DNA of 22,651 nucleotides from a virus: positions 1 to 22,651 of the IMG/VR virus record IMGVR_UViG_3300043430_000171, one strand, 5' to 3'. Shown here piece by piece: positions 8,036 through 15,452 of the stretch. Under the pieces are notes generated by a model, which made no database searches, had not been told where the DNA came from, and worked only from the letters and a program-made list of their open reading frames with translations. The position numbers and the translations under genes are program-made. Position 1 is the stretch's first letter; each line of letters begins with the position of its first letter.

Positions 8036-10164
8036 TAGGTGTACCTCTGTGCGCGTGAAATTCCCGCTGCAACCGCACGCGATACCGCACCGGCTGCTTG
8101 GCGCGCCTCTCTGGAATCTTTAATGCCACTCATATTGATATGAATTACATTTGAGCTGCCGCCACCCACGGCACCAACACGGCCACTGTTGCCAGGTATT
8201 AAAAACTGGCGGCCACCCGAGGCGAATAATTCTGGGCGATTATTTTCACCCACCTCATAAAATTTACCGCTGGTAACGGGGCCGCCCACCGCTTTACCGC
8301 CGCCAAATAAACCAGCAACACCAGCAAACAAAGCCCCAACTCCGCCACCGCCAGCCGCACCACCAATACCGGGGAAAACCGCGCCCATAATGTCTGCAGC
8401 AATGGCCTGGGCGATCATTTTTTTAATCATGTCTTCAAAGACTTGCAGAATGTCTGTTTTGCGACCGCTTAGGCCGTCATAGATGGCATCACCAATACCG
8501 GATTGCATATCGCGGTACATATTTTTGGTGATTTCGCTCATTTGGTTTGTTTCTTTTTCTAACTCTTCCATGCGTTTTTTATTGAGATTACCGATAATTT
8601 CGCTGGTTTCCTCTTCGGTCTTCCCCCACTTTTTGACTGTTTCAATTTTTTCATCGTAGGCTTTGTTGATTCGCTGCTCACCGGTCATAAGAGATTCAAG
8701 AATTACCTCCCGATCTTCCGCAATTTTCTTTGCCGCCTCGTCTGCTTTTTGTTGCTCAGCGACCAAATCAATGCGTTTGGCTTCCGCTTCAAACAAGGCA
8801 ACGGTTTGCGCAGTAGCTTTTGCTAAATCACCATGCAAAGTGCGGTATTGAATTTTTTGTAACTCGGTTGCATTCATGCCAAGGGTGGCGCGCTCACGCA
8901 TGGCGGCGAGCTCAGAATTCAACCCCTCTTTAAAGCGGGCGGCTTCCTCGCGGGCTTTTTTCTGAATCTCTATAACGCGCTTTTCAGCGTCTTCAGTTTC
9001 CTTTGTTTTGGCCAATCTCTTTGCAAGCGCCTCCGCTTGCTCAGCTTCATCAGCATCTCTAGACCAAACATCCTCGGTCTGCATCTTAGGCGCCAGAAGC
9101 TTTTGTTGATCTGCAGCAATACTTTTTAACAGCGCTGCACGCTCTTTTAACAGCTCAGCTTCTTTTGCAATAAAATCACCAGGCTTTGCACCAAATGCAA
9201 CCTCCGCACTCAGAAAATCTTTTTTTAATACCGCATCTATAGTCGCAAGGCGTTTTAACTTGTTTGCGATATCACCATCATCAAAACCATTTTCCAAACC
9301 GTCCGCATAGTCTTTTAACGAAACGGTTAATGAAGCCAAGCCAACAACTGATTTCGCTGCAGCTGAGGCCATAGAGATAAGACCGCTTGCAATTGAAGCT
9401 ATATTTTTTTGCGTTTGCGGATCAGAAAGTAAATCTGAAAATTCAGAAAGTGGCTCAATAGTATCGCGGGCAATAATGGTGCCCATATGCGCAATAGATG
9501 TATTTAGGGCATGAATATTACCGTTAAACTTTTCTGCAGCCTTACCGGTTTTTTCATCCAACACCCCACCCACTCGCTCAAGTTCATCACCAGCCGCTTT
9601 TAGGCCTTGCTTACCACCATTGAGCAATGGAATTAATGCAGCGCCAGATTTACCAAATAAATCCTGCGCTATTGAGCTTTTACGCGCACCATCTTCAAAA
9701 TAGGTAAAAGACTGAGCAACTTCGCCAAACAATTCGTTGGTCGTTTTTAACGAACCGTCCGACTTTTTAATATTAATACCGAGAACATTAAATGCCTCTG
9801 CCTGCGCACCCGTTCCCTCAGCCGCCGCAACAATGCCTTTATTGAATTTACCTAGCGCGCCAGTTAAATCACTGAATTCAACATCTGCACCCTTGCCCGC
9901 GTGCGCAAGTTTGGAGAGCTCACCAATTTGCACGCCGGTAATTTGCGATTGCTTGTACATAGCATCCGCATTATCAATTGCCGCTTTTGTAAGCCCCGCT
10001 ATAACCGCTGGCCCCGCAGCAGCCGCAATCGACTTACCGATTTTTACCGCCATCTGTTCGTATTTTCTGGCGTTAGATTCCCACACACGCCGCGCACGGC
10101 CTAGGTCTGACTCTAGGCCAGCAAGGTTTGCCGCCAAATCAATTGTTAATGTACCTAATGACAT
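8035..10164 (-). CDS. Tail tape measure protein
   Basis: This 709-aa protein has the typical tape measure composition. Residues 1-60 contain a coiled coil (LESDLGRARRVWESNARKYE) followed by an Ala-rich hydrophobic stretch. Segments resembling ARKSSIAQDLFGKSGAALIP are typical of lambda-type tape measures. A second hydrophobic region lies near 255-280, a long charged coiled coil covers about 365-545, and a Gly-rich hydrophobic region covers about 585-635 (GGAAGGGGVGALFAGV). The C-terminus carries a short SSNVIHINMSGIKDSREA segment. The ATG lies three bases after the stop of the frameshifted chaperone. From its length a tail in the range of 100 nm would be expected; this is an estimate from the usual length rule, not a measurement. 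Confidence 0.94.
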   Translation of the reverse strand: MSLGTLTIDLAANLAGLESDLGRARRVWESNARKYEQMAVKIGKSIAAAAGPAVIAGLTKAAIDNADAMYKQSQITGVQIGELSKLAHAGKGADVEFSDLTGALGKFNKGIVAAAEGTGAQAEAFNVLGINIKKSDGSLKTTNELFGEVAQSFTYFEDGARKSSIAQDLFGKSGAALIPLLNGGKQGLKAAGDELERVGGVLDEKTGKAAEKFNGNIHALNTSIAHMGTIIARDTIEPLSEFSDLLSDPQTQKNIASIASGLISMASAAAKSVVGLASLTVSLKDYADGLENGFDDGDIANKLKRLATIDAVLKKDFLSAEVAFGAKPGDFIAKEAELLKERAALLKSIAADQQKLLAPKMQTEDVWSRDADEAEQAEALAKRLAKTKETEDAEKRVIEIQKKAREEAARFKEGLNSELAAMRERATLGMNATELQKIQYRTLHGDLAKATAQTVALFEAEAKRIDLVAEQQKADEAAKKIAEDREVILESLMTGEQRINKAYDEKIETVKKWGKTEEETSEIIGNLNKKRMEELEKETNQMSEITKNMYRDMQSGIGDAIYDGLSGRKTDILQVFEDMIKKMIAQAIAADIMGAVFPGIGGAAGGGGVGALFAGVAGLFGGGKAVGGPVTSGKFYEVGENNRPELFASGGRQFLIPGNSGRVGAVGGGSSNVIHINMSGIKDSREARQAAGAVSRAVAAGISRAQRYT

Positions 10165-10167
10165 TTT

Positions 10168-10805
10168 TTACCAACCTAGTAAATCATCTAGCGCAGCGTC
10201 TGCAGCGGAATCGCTATCAAACTCTTGCGGGGGCTCTGTATCGGTTTCTCTCTGAAAATCAACGATGTAAAAAGCCATCCACCGAACAAATTCAGCAGAG
10301 GGCATTGCGTTGATTTCAGCTTCAGTTTTGCCAAGATCGCGCGCCAACCTGAACTTAAAATACAGCTCAGGCCGGCGCCTTAGTTTTTTGCTTCTTCCTC
10401 TTGGGAATCCACTGCAAAACTATTTAGGCGAACAATTTCATCGTAAATTTTGCTGATAACAGCGGGGGATTTTTGCGTAAGCGCGGCAATGTCTTCTTTG
10501 GTAAAACAACGCGCGCCGGTTGAATCTACAATGGAGCCAATCAGCAAACCGCATTGCACCTGCAAATAATATTGCGAAGCGGCAAGAGCATCGTTTTTGG
10601 CGATATCCTGCATTTTTCCAATATCAACCAAGAAATCCATGCGCTGCTCTACACCGAGCGATCGCAAATGCACTTTGCCGCCCCACTCGGGCACATCCAG
10701 CACTTTTATTTGGTTGTCTTGAACCGCAAGAATGTCGCTTTTGCTGAGTGGTTTATCGGCAAAAAAGCCGAGCAACCACATTAAAATTGATTTTAAAAAC
10801 TTCAT
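10168..10805 (-). CDS. Tail assembly chaperone GT, made by -1 ribosomal frameshift
   Basis: The -1 frame from base 10383 down to a stop at 10168 encodes 71 residues (LRRRPELYFKFRLARDLG, then MPSAEFVRWMAFYIVDFQ) with the look of the lambda/HK97 T part of the tail assembly chaperone. It has no usable start of its own: the first in-frame ATG is 27 codons in. At the very end of gene G the heptamer A AAA AAC (10389-10383) is in the right phase for a -1 slip, and the T frame begins exactly where such a slip would leave the ribosome. The predicted fusion is 141 + 71 = 212 aa. GT is expected to bind tape measure and tail tube subunits during tail assembly. The T part ends three bases before the tape measure ATG. 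Confidence 0.88.
10341..10389 (-). promoter_or_regulatory. -1 frameshift signal: A AAA AAC heptamer plus hairpin
   Basis: The slippery heptamer lies at 10389-10383, read as A AAA AAC in the G frame and followed at once by the G stop codon TAA. Four bases further on, GCGCCGGCCTGA (10378-10367) pairs with TCAGGTTGGCGC (10352-10341): a 12-bp stem with two G-U pairs and a 14-nt loop. A slippery site plus a nearby stem is the standard -1 frameshift architecture, here in the same gene where lambda and HK97 use it. Confidence 0.85.
10380..10805 (-). CDS. Tail assembly chaperone G
   Basis: This 141-aa protein contains LSKSDILAVQDNQIKVLDVP followed by EWGGKVHLRSLG, the pattern of the N-terminal half of siphophage tail assembly chaperones (D/E-x-VPEWGG-x-V-x-R-x-L). 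The acidic C-terminus ends QEEEAKN just at the slippery site. The first 20 residues (FLKSILMWLLGFFA) are unusually hydrophobic for the family; an alternative start is the ATG at 10781. It lies between the tail tube and tape measure genes, the conserved place for G. The unshifted product is expected in excess over GT. Confidence 0.85.
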   Translation of the reverse strand: MKFLKSILMWLLGFFADKPLSKSDILAVQDNQIKVLDVPEWGGKVHLRSLGVEQRMDFLVDIGKMQDIAKNDALAASQYYLQVQCGLLIGSIVDSTGARCFTKEDIAALTQKSPAVISKIYDEIVRLNSFAVDSQEEEAKN

Positions 10806-10810
10806 GTTAA

Positions 10811-11464
10811 TTAAACCACGCTCAGTTTTTTGCCGGATACACGCACAGAAAGCGAGCCGGTATTGCGGCCATCCACTGCGCCGGAATCGTTGAAGGATTT
10901 AACGGAACCGTAAAAGATTTTGAAGTAGCCGTTACGCTTTTTAATTTTGAACCAGCGAGGCAAACCGTCTGAGCGAGCGGTTTCTAATTCAATGTGCGCA
11001 AGATCGGTTTCTACGAAATGCATATCGGCCGTGAAGGTGCCGGGGTCTGGCAAGCCGATATCAAATTCTTTTTCATCGCTCACCATGGTGGTTACATCTT
11101 GCTCAGCAGCACCGGGGTCATCAAAGTTGTAACCTTTGTGCTGTTCGCTTTCTACAAACGTGAAAGGCGTTGCAGTACCGGCGCTCGACCATGTGGTGTA
11201 TGCGGTTGAATCTACACCCACCAACTCAAAGGTGTTGGCAGTGAGCACTTTAATGGGTGCCTCTGTACCGTTTAATTCAACCATGCCCACAATGGCCGCC
11301 AGCGCAACCACTTCGCCAGTTGCCATGCCGTGCGCCGTTGAGGTAACCACTGCAGGGTTTGCTTTTGAAATGCCGGTAATGGTTTTTGCAGTACCAACAC
11401 CAACAATATTTTGAATAAAGAAACGGGTGCCCTGAGAGGAAACCGCTTTTGATTTACGAGCCAT
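10811..11464 (-). CDS. Major tail tube protein with FCCH-type repeat domain
   Basis: I start at the ATG at 11464 (217 aa, MARKSKAVSSQG), which has GGAG about 6 nt upstream; the longer frame has no such site. Position before G/GT and tape measure, plus the C-terminal part (FKIKKRNGYFKIFYGSVKSF and SGAVDGRNTGSLSVRVSG), mark it as the tail tube subunit. Residues about 30-105 contain ITGISKANPAVVTSTAHGM...GEVV...GMVELNG...I-KVLTANTFELVGVDS, a pattern found in many phage virion proteins and called the FCCH/ubiquitin-activating E1-like domain. That suggests an added surface domain on the tube. A terminator just upstream isolates the gene from the connector operon. Confidence 0.88.
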   Translation of the reverse strand: MARKSKAVSSQGTRFFIQNIVGVGTAKTITGISKANPAVVTSTAHGMATGEVVALAAIVGMVELNGTEAPIKVLTANTFELVGVDSTAYTTWSSAGTATPFTFVESEQHKGYNFDDPGAAEQDVTTMVSDEKEFDIGLPDPGTFTADMHFVETDLAHIELETARSDGLPRWFKIKKRNGYFKIFYGSVKSFNDSGAVDGRNTGSLSVRVSGKKLSVV

Positions 11465-11477
11465 AAATTTCTCCAAT

Positions 11478-11506
11478 AAAAAAACCCGCACTAGGCGGGT
11501 TTGTTA
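11478..11506 (-). terminator. Intrinsic terminator upstream of tail tube gene
   Basis: Minus-strand ACCCGC-CTAGT-GCGGGT stem followed by seven Ts, in the gap between the DUF3168 gene and the tail tube gene. Its T run ends only a few bases before the tail tube Shine-Dalgarno. Confidence 0.82.
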
Positions 11507-11535
11507 GGTGTTGTTGTTAAAAAATTGTTAAGCGT

Positions 11536-11901
11536 TTAAGCGTCTTGCCAAATGGAATATTCAAGCACTACGTAATACAGTTTTGTTGTTGGGTCTTGCA
11601 GGTCGCGATCGCTAATAAATACCGAATCAAAACCCTGATAATCTTCAATGGCATTTTGTACAGCTTCTGCCAGTGATTTTGCTTGCAGGTAATCGCTGGA
11701 AAAGCACGAAAACTGGAAGCGGCCATTGCGCAAACAGCCGCCCGAAACCATAGAGCCTGCACGGTTGCCCGCAACCAACTGGTAAACCACATAAGGCGCA
11801 GGCTCACCTTCTGGCATGGTGAGCGCGGCAATGCGTTCTTCTACAATGCTCACAACAGCAGAAGAGCCCAACAACGCAGTGCGAATATCGGCTTCAATCA
11901 T
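11536..11901 (-). CDS. DUF3168 tail completion/terminator protein
   Basis: The 121-aa protein starts MIEADIRTALLGSSAVVSIV with a following ERIAALTMPEGEPAPYVVYQ, and carries RFQFSCFSSDYLQAKSLAEA later. This is the DUF3168 pattern (short helix, R-I-x-P...P-x-VVY, Q...A-x-x-LA-x-A-V). Such proteins form the ring that ends the tail tube and joins it to the head. It overlaps the gp10-like gene by ATGA and sits just before the tail tube gene, as expected. Confidence 0.88.
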   Translation of the reverse strand: MIEADIRTALLGSSAVVSIVEERIAALTMPEGEPAPYVVYQLVAGNRAGSMVSGGCLRNGRFQFSCFSSDYLQAKSLAEAVQNAIEDYQGFDSVFISDRDLQDPTTKLYYVVLEYSIWQDA

Positions 11902-12398
11902 CTTGGCATACTCGCTTCACGGGCAATTTTTTCAGCTTCTTTTACAACGCGTTTTTTCAAAATGCCTTCAAACTGCTGCAATGCTTCGTATTTTTTTTCT
12001 TCATAAGCTGGGCGCATGAAAGGCGATGCCGCGTGATGCGCGGTACCGAACTCTTGAAACACCCAGTAGAACGGGTCATTGGGATTATTAGCGCCCTTTG
12101 CCCCACCATTAGTTTGACGAAACGATAGAATTTGTTTACCTGTTAGCGGCTTTACGCTCACATAAACGCCGTATTTATCGCGCTTGGATTTTCTAACGGT
12201 AATGTTTGCTTTAATGGTACCGGCCTTGCGGTGAGGGCTTGGCGTTTGCAGCACCGGCGCATTGGCCTGTGCCTGCTTACGAATAGTTTGCGCGCCAGCA
12301 CGCAGCGCAGCGCGTACAGCACGCTCACCCAATTTGGCGGGCAAGGCATTCAGGGTTTGCTTTAAGGCCTCAAGGCCATGCATGCGAACCTCAGCCAT
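11898..12398 (-). CDS. HK97 gp10-family tail-completion protein
   Basis: This 166-aa basic protein has the gp10 pattern: MHGLEALKQTLNALPAKLGE, RAALRAGAQTIRKQAQANAP, a middle V-x-KPLTGKQ and the conserved YWVFQEFGTAHHAASPFMRP near residues 110-130 (family W-x-x-F-x-E-x-GT...A-x-PFMRPA). It is followed by a helical Lys/Glu-rich tail. It overlaps the gp7-like gene by 8 nt and the DUF3168 gene by 4 nt. The family takes part in joining heads to tails. Confidence 0.93.
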   Translation of the reverse strand: MAEVRMHGLEALKQTLNALPAKLGERAVRAALRAGAQTIRKQAQANAPVLQTPSPHRKAGTIKANITVRKSKRDKYGVYVSVKPLTGKQILSFRQTNGGAKGANNPNDPFYWVFQEFGTAHHAASPFMRPAYEEKKYEALQQFEGILKKRVVKEAEKIAREASMPR

Positions 12399-12723
12399 TG
12401 CTTGCGCCCTCTGTACATAAAATTTCTAATTCAGAATTTTTTTCGCGCAAATTAAGCGCGCTTTTAATATCAAAAACGCGGCCCTTGTAAACAATGCGCG
12501 TGGCGGTGGTCACACCTTCAAAATAACGGCAACGAATACGGTGAGTGATTTCACCCTGCACCTGCCCCGCCGCTAAAATTTCACGCGCACTAATCGGCTC
12601 TATGGATACCCAGCGGGTACCGGCTGGCAAATCTAGCCAGCCATCATCCAAATGGCCCACTTCGTTTTTAAGCGTGGAGCGCTTTTGGAAAGTGGCGCGT
12701 TTGTTTAGTTTGCCGGCGCGCAT
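12391..12723 (-). CDS. Head closure / head-tail adaptor protein (HK97 gp7, SPP1 gp16-like)
   Basis: I place the start at the ATG at 12723, which shares a base with the stop of the previous gene (TAATG), giving 110 aa; the open frame upstream overlaps that gene by a further 30 nt without a better start. MRAGKLNKRATFQ, then DGWLDLPAGTRWVSIEPISA, EI-LAAGQ and T-HRIRCRYFEGVTTATRIVYKGRVFDI follow the PF05521-type head-tail joining pattern. The family forms the stopper ring under the portal. Confidence 0.92.
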   Translation of the reverse strand: MRAGKLNKRATFQKRSTLKNEVGHLDDGWLDLPAGTRWVSIEPISAREILAAGQVQGEITHRIRCRYFEGVTTATRIVYKGRVFDIKSALNLREKNSELEILCTEGASNG

Positions 12724-13046
12724 TAGAAATGCGCCCAGCGGTATGGTGCCCACAAGCGAGTCGTGGTTAGGTCAAGCTCAGTACTAATTGTTCCAGTAAT
12801 AACGGCCTCTCGACTTTCATACCAATGTCCAATCAACAACAGCGCGCCCTGCTCAATGGTTTTTGTGATTTTTAAAGTATTGCCAACAGGGTCTGGCAAT
12901 GTCGCATTGCTGGCAACCAGCGTGCGGTTTGAAAATACGCAAAAGGCATCCACCGCGGAATCAATCAAGTGCTGCAGGTAAACCTCTTCGGTGTCGTCAT
13001 CTGCTTCAAGCCGAAGGTGGAGCTTTACCAAATCGATATCAATCAT
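12723..13046 (-). CDS. Head-tail connector protein (HK97 gp6-like)
   Basis: At 107 aa, MIDIDLVKLHLRLEADDDTE, LQHLIDSAVDAF and the later GALLLIGHWYESREAV match the gp6-like/DNA-packaging family (hhKxHLR-x-D-x-x-x-D...hhxxhhxxA...LL-x-x-HWYENRE). The ATG at 13046 has AAGG about 8 nt upstream. Gp6-type rings attach to the portal and are the first connector of the neck. The order gp6 - gp7 - gp10 - DUF3168 - tail tube is the standard HK97-type order. Confidence 0.93.
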   Translation of the reverse strand: MIDIDLVKLHLRLEADDDTEEVYLQHLIDSAVDAFCVFSNRTLVASNATLPDPVGNTLKITKTIEQGALLLIGHWYESREAVITGTISTELDLTTTRLWAPYRWAHF

Positions 13047-13071
13047 GAGGTGGCCTTAAAAATTTACAGAT

Positions 13072-13452
13072 TTATTTTGCAGCTTTTTTGTTATTGGCCT
13101 GTGCTTCGGCTTCTGCTTTGGCCTGTGCTTCGGCTTCTGCTTTGGCCTGTGCTTCGGCTTCTGCTTTGGCCTGTGCTTCGGCTTCTGCTTTGGCCTGTGC
13201 TTCGGCTTCTGCTTTGGCCTGTGCTTCGGCTTCTTCGTCAATGACTACGCCCGGTAAAATATTGCCATTAATATCGTGCGTGATAGGCGGCAAAACGTTC
13301 GTTGCGTCTTTTGTAGGTTCGGCAACTTTTAAATCATCAATTGCACAGCGCGCAATTTCATCGTCTACGTCATGCACACCCTTGATAAACTCCACAACAA
13401 GAATACCCAGCAACGCATATCGAAACGCTTGATTAACTTTTATCAAAGCCAT
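13072..13452 (-). CDS. Head-region protein with C-terminal EAQAKAEA tandem repeats
   Basis: This 126-aa protein lies between the capsid and gp6 genes. Its N-terminal half (ALIKVNQAFRYALLGILVVE, then FIKGVHDVDDEIARCAIDD) resembles short modules of small Mu-like head-region proteins, but I cannot name a family. From about residue 74 it consists of about six copies of an eight-residue E/A/Q/K repeat encoded by perfect 24-bp repeats, ending NNKKAAK. The repeat should form a long charged helix. It is transcribed after the capsid gene but separated from it by a terminator. The ATG at 13452 has GAG about 9 nt upstream. A head-associated role is inferred from place only. Confidence 0.75.
   Translation of the reverse strand: MALIKVNQAFRYALLGILVVEFIKGVHDVDDEIARCAIDDLKVAEPTKDATNVLPPITHDINGNILPGVVIDEEAEAQAKAEAEAQAKAEAEAQAKAEAEAQAKAEAEAQAKAEAEAQANNKKAAK
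13096..13234. repeat. 24-bp tandem repeat, about 5.8 copies
   Basis: The unit begins GGCCTGTGCTTCGGCTTCTG on the plus strand and recurs without change at 13096, 13120, 13144, 13168, 13192 and 13216, the last copy breaking off after 19 bases. It is in frame and codes for EAQAKAEA on the minus strand. Perfect identity at the third codon positions points to recent expansion by slippage or unequal recombination. Confidence 0.95.
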
Positions 13453-13479
13453 GATGTTTTTCTCAAAAAATAGGTTAAT

Positions 13480-13515
13480 AAAAAAGGCCGCACCAACAGG
13501 GCACGGCCTTTTTTC
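13480..13515 (-). terminator. Intrinsic terminator downstream of major capsid gene
   Basis: Minus-strand stem AAAAAAGGCCG / CGGCCTTTTTT with inner wobble pairs and a short loop, ending in a T run. It lies 15 bases after the capsid stop. Confidence 0.85.
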
Positions 13516-13530
13516 TTTTACGGCTATGAA

Positions 13531-14733
13531 TTAAACGCTGAGCGTTAACACCTTAACCGCTTGCGAATCTACCAACATGCCACCAACGCGCTTGGTGGTG
13601 TAGAAACCCACGTTTGGCTTGTTGGTGTAGGGGTCACGCAATACGCGCACACCAAAGCGATCCACAATGGTATAGGCCGATTTGAAATCACCGAACAATA
13701 CCGCGTTAGCCGCCGAGGCGATTGCAGGCATATCTTCGTTTTCGGCAATGCCGTAACCGTTCAACATAGACGGCTGACCAGCTTCTAAGCCTGGGCGCCA
13801 CAAGTATTGGCCGGTGGAATCTTTCATGGTGCGCACTTTAAACAGCGTGAGCGTTGGCATCATGAATTGGGCGGCTTGGCGGTAGGCGGCTTTGAGCGTG
13901 TAGATTAATTTCAGCACATCATCGCTATCGAAATCACCCGCTGTGCCTGAGTGGATTTTTTCTAGCGTGCCAAATGCGCGCGCGCCGTCTGCAGTTTGCG
14001 CCATTGTGTAGGCGAGAATGCCTTTGGGCTTGTTGGTGCCATCGCCAGACAAGAACGCTGCACCTTCTTTCTCGTTAAATTCGCGAGCAACTTCTGCTGC
14101 AAGCCACGCCTCTGCATTGAAAAACATATCGTCTAACGATGTTTGAGACGCTTGTGGGTTTGCGTAAATCTCACCCATGAACGCGGCAACTTGAGCAAGC
14201 GTAGGCGTGTTGGTGGAAGGACGTGCCGCCGTTTCGCCAACCCAACCCGAACCGGTGCCCGCGAGGTTAACCAGTTTTTTATAGTCTGGCGTGCCCACGG
14301 TAATTTGGCTGCACACGGCGCGCATTGGCGACATGTTGCGCTGCAAATCAATAATGCTACGGTCAATTTCTTCTGGCACTGCGTAACCGCCATCTGCCTC
14401 TACACCGATAGACAAGGCCTTGCTTTGCAGTTCGCCCAAACCATCATCGCGACCCTTGCGCAGAAATTGGTTGTAGGCGGTTTTGTGCGCTTCAACGTCT
14501 TTATTTGAAGCGTTTGAACCTGGGCGTTTTAATGCCAGCAACTCATCTTCAATTTGTTTTTTGAAGGTTTCAAATTCGCTAAGCTTTTCGTTTAAGCCTT
14601 CAACTTGGCCAGCGAGTTTTGATTTTTCTTGATCAACCGCATCAATGCGTTTGTCGTTTACTTTTTTGAATTCATCAAACTTGGTTTGAATTGCTTCGGC
14701 TACGTTTGATAAGTCTTTTTCATCTAAAGCCAT
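13531..14733 (-). CDS. Major capsid protein, HK97 fold
   Basis: The 400-aa precursor has an N-terminal charged coiled coil (residues about 1-70), the scaffolding-like delta domain, then a linker before SIGVEADGGYAVPEEIDRSI (about residue 110). The latter is the usual start of the mature HK97-fold capsid (G-GY-x-VP). Later motifs typical of PF05065 include GWVGETAARPSTNTPTL, F-L-SGDGTNKPKGIL and ILFGDF-like AVLFGDFKSAYTIVDR near the C-terminus. The ATG at 14733 has AGAGGA about 8 nt upstream. It follows the protease gene that is expected to remove the delta domain. Terminators flank the gene on both sides. Confidence 0.96.
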   Translation of the reverse strand: MALDEKDLSNVAEAIQTKFDEFKKVNDKRIDAVDQEKSKLAGQVEGLNEKLSEFETFKKQIEDELLALKRPGSNASNKDVEAHKTAYNQFLRKGRDDGLGELQSKALSIGVEADGGYAVPEEIDRSIIDLQRNMSPMRAVCSQITVGTPDYKKLVNLAGTGSGWVGETAARPSTNTPTLAQVAAFMGEIYANPQASQTSLDDMFFNAEAWLAAEVAREFNEKEGAAFLSGDGTNKPKGILAYTMAQTADGARAFGTLEKIHSGTAGDFDSDDVLKLIYTLKAAYRQAAQFMMPTLTLFKVRTMKDSTGQYLWRPGLEAGQPSMLNGYGIAENEDMPAIASAANAVLFGDFKSAYTIVDRFGVRVLRDPYTNKPNVGFYTTKRVGGMLVDSQAVKVLTLSV

Positions 14734-14758
14734 GATAGATTCCTCTAAATTTTAGGCA

Positions 14759-14791
14759 TAAAAAAAGGCCGCCTTGCGGGCGACCTTTTTA
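14759..14791 (-). terminator. Intrinsic terminator between protease and capsid genes
   Basis: Minus-strand AAAAAGGTCGCC ... GGCGGCCTTTTTTT stem-loop with one T-G wobble. The same hairpin, with almost the same sequence, occurs at 21208-21238. Confidence 0.85.
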
Positions 14792-14804
14792 ATTAATTTA
14801 CGTG

Positions 14805-15452
14805 TTAAATTTTTATTGCGTTAACCATGTTAATCAACGCTTCTGCGCCCGCCTCTCGCGGTGCAAGTGCGCTGTAGCCTTTGGCCATAATGCCTTTGGC
14901 TTGCGAGCTAGAAAACCCTGCCTCACGCAAGGCTTTTTCTACTTTACTGGGTGGCGGTATTTCGCCGCGATCAAGCATGCCTTTTACTTCTGCAATACGT
15001 GCCTCATCGTTAGACGGGAAGGTAACGAGCGACACCTCCCATAAATCAATATCTTTCAATTCGTAGGCTTGCTTGTCTTTATTCCACGCGTAATCGTTGA
15101 GAATGTAACCAATGGATAAACCGGTAATACTGCCCGCTTTCATGTGGACGTGTGCGCGTTTTGCGAGTGGGTCGCCATCAATTAATAAGCGCCCTTTCAC
15201 GTACAGGCCTACATCGTCTTCACGCATTTCAGTATAAATGCCGATTGGTTCGCTCATGTTGTGTTGCCACAACAACGCAGGGAGCTGGCCTTTTTCGCTC
15301 CACTTTTTCAATGATTTTTGAAATGCGCCAGGCACTACAATATCGGAATAAGAATCTTTAACGCCGAACACAGAGCCGTAACCCTCAAACTCGCCCGAGT
15401 CGCTAACGGATTTTAGGTTTAGCGAAAAATCAAGCCGCTGTTTTGTTTGCAT
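14805..15452 (-). CDS. HK97-type prohead protease (peptidase S78)
   Basis: I start at the ATG at 15452 (215 aa) because AAGG lies 8 nt upstream; a GTG nine bases earlier is possible. FEGYGSVFGVKDSYSDIVVP near residue 22, then catalytic His64 in LLWQHN and Ser113 in ITGLSIGY, followed by IDLWEVSLVTFPSNDEARI, are the classical herpesvirus-like/S78 motifs. The enzyme cuts the capsid delta domain during prohead maturation. The C-terminus (KALREAGFSSSQAKGIMAKG) is a short helical tail often seen in the family. It overlaps the portal gene by 23 nt. Confidence 0.95.
   Translation of the reverse strand: MQTKQRLDFSLNLKSVSDSGEFEGYGSVFGVKDSYSDIVVPGAFQKSLKKWSEKGQLPALLWQHNMSEPIGIYTEMREDDVGLYVKGRLLIDGDPLAKRAHVHMKAGSITGLSIGYILNDYAWNKDKQAYELKDIDLWEVSLVTFPSNDEARIAEVKGMLDRGEIPPPSKVEKALREAGFSSSQAKGIMAKGYSALAPREAGAEALINMVNAIKI

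Noticed and set aside
13096-13234. Possible CRISPR array
   Set aside because: The repeats are directly adjacent, 24 bp each, without spacers, and code in frame for a peptide repeat.
12969-13244. Plus-strand frame with repeated LLLWPVLR, and minus-strand frame 13056-13241 with repeated KPKHRPKQ
   Set aside because: Both are out-of-frame readings of the 24-bp repeat inside the head-region gene; any frame across a 24-bp repeat is open and repetitive. They have no ribosome sites and extend into neighbouring genes.
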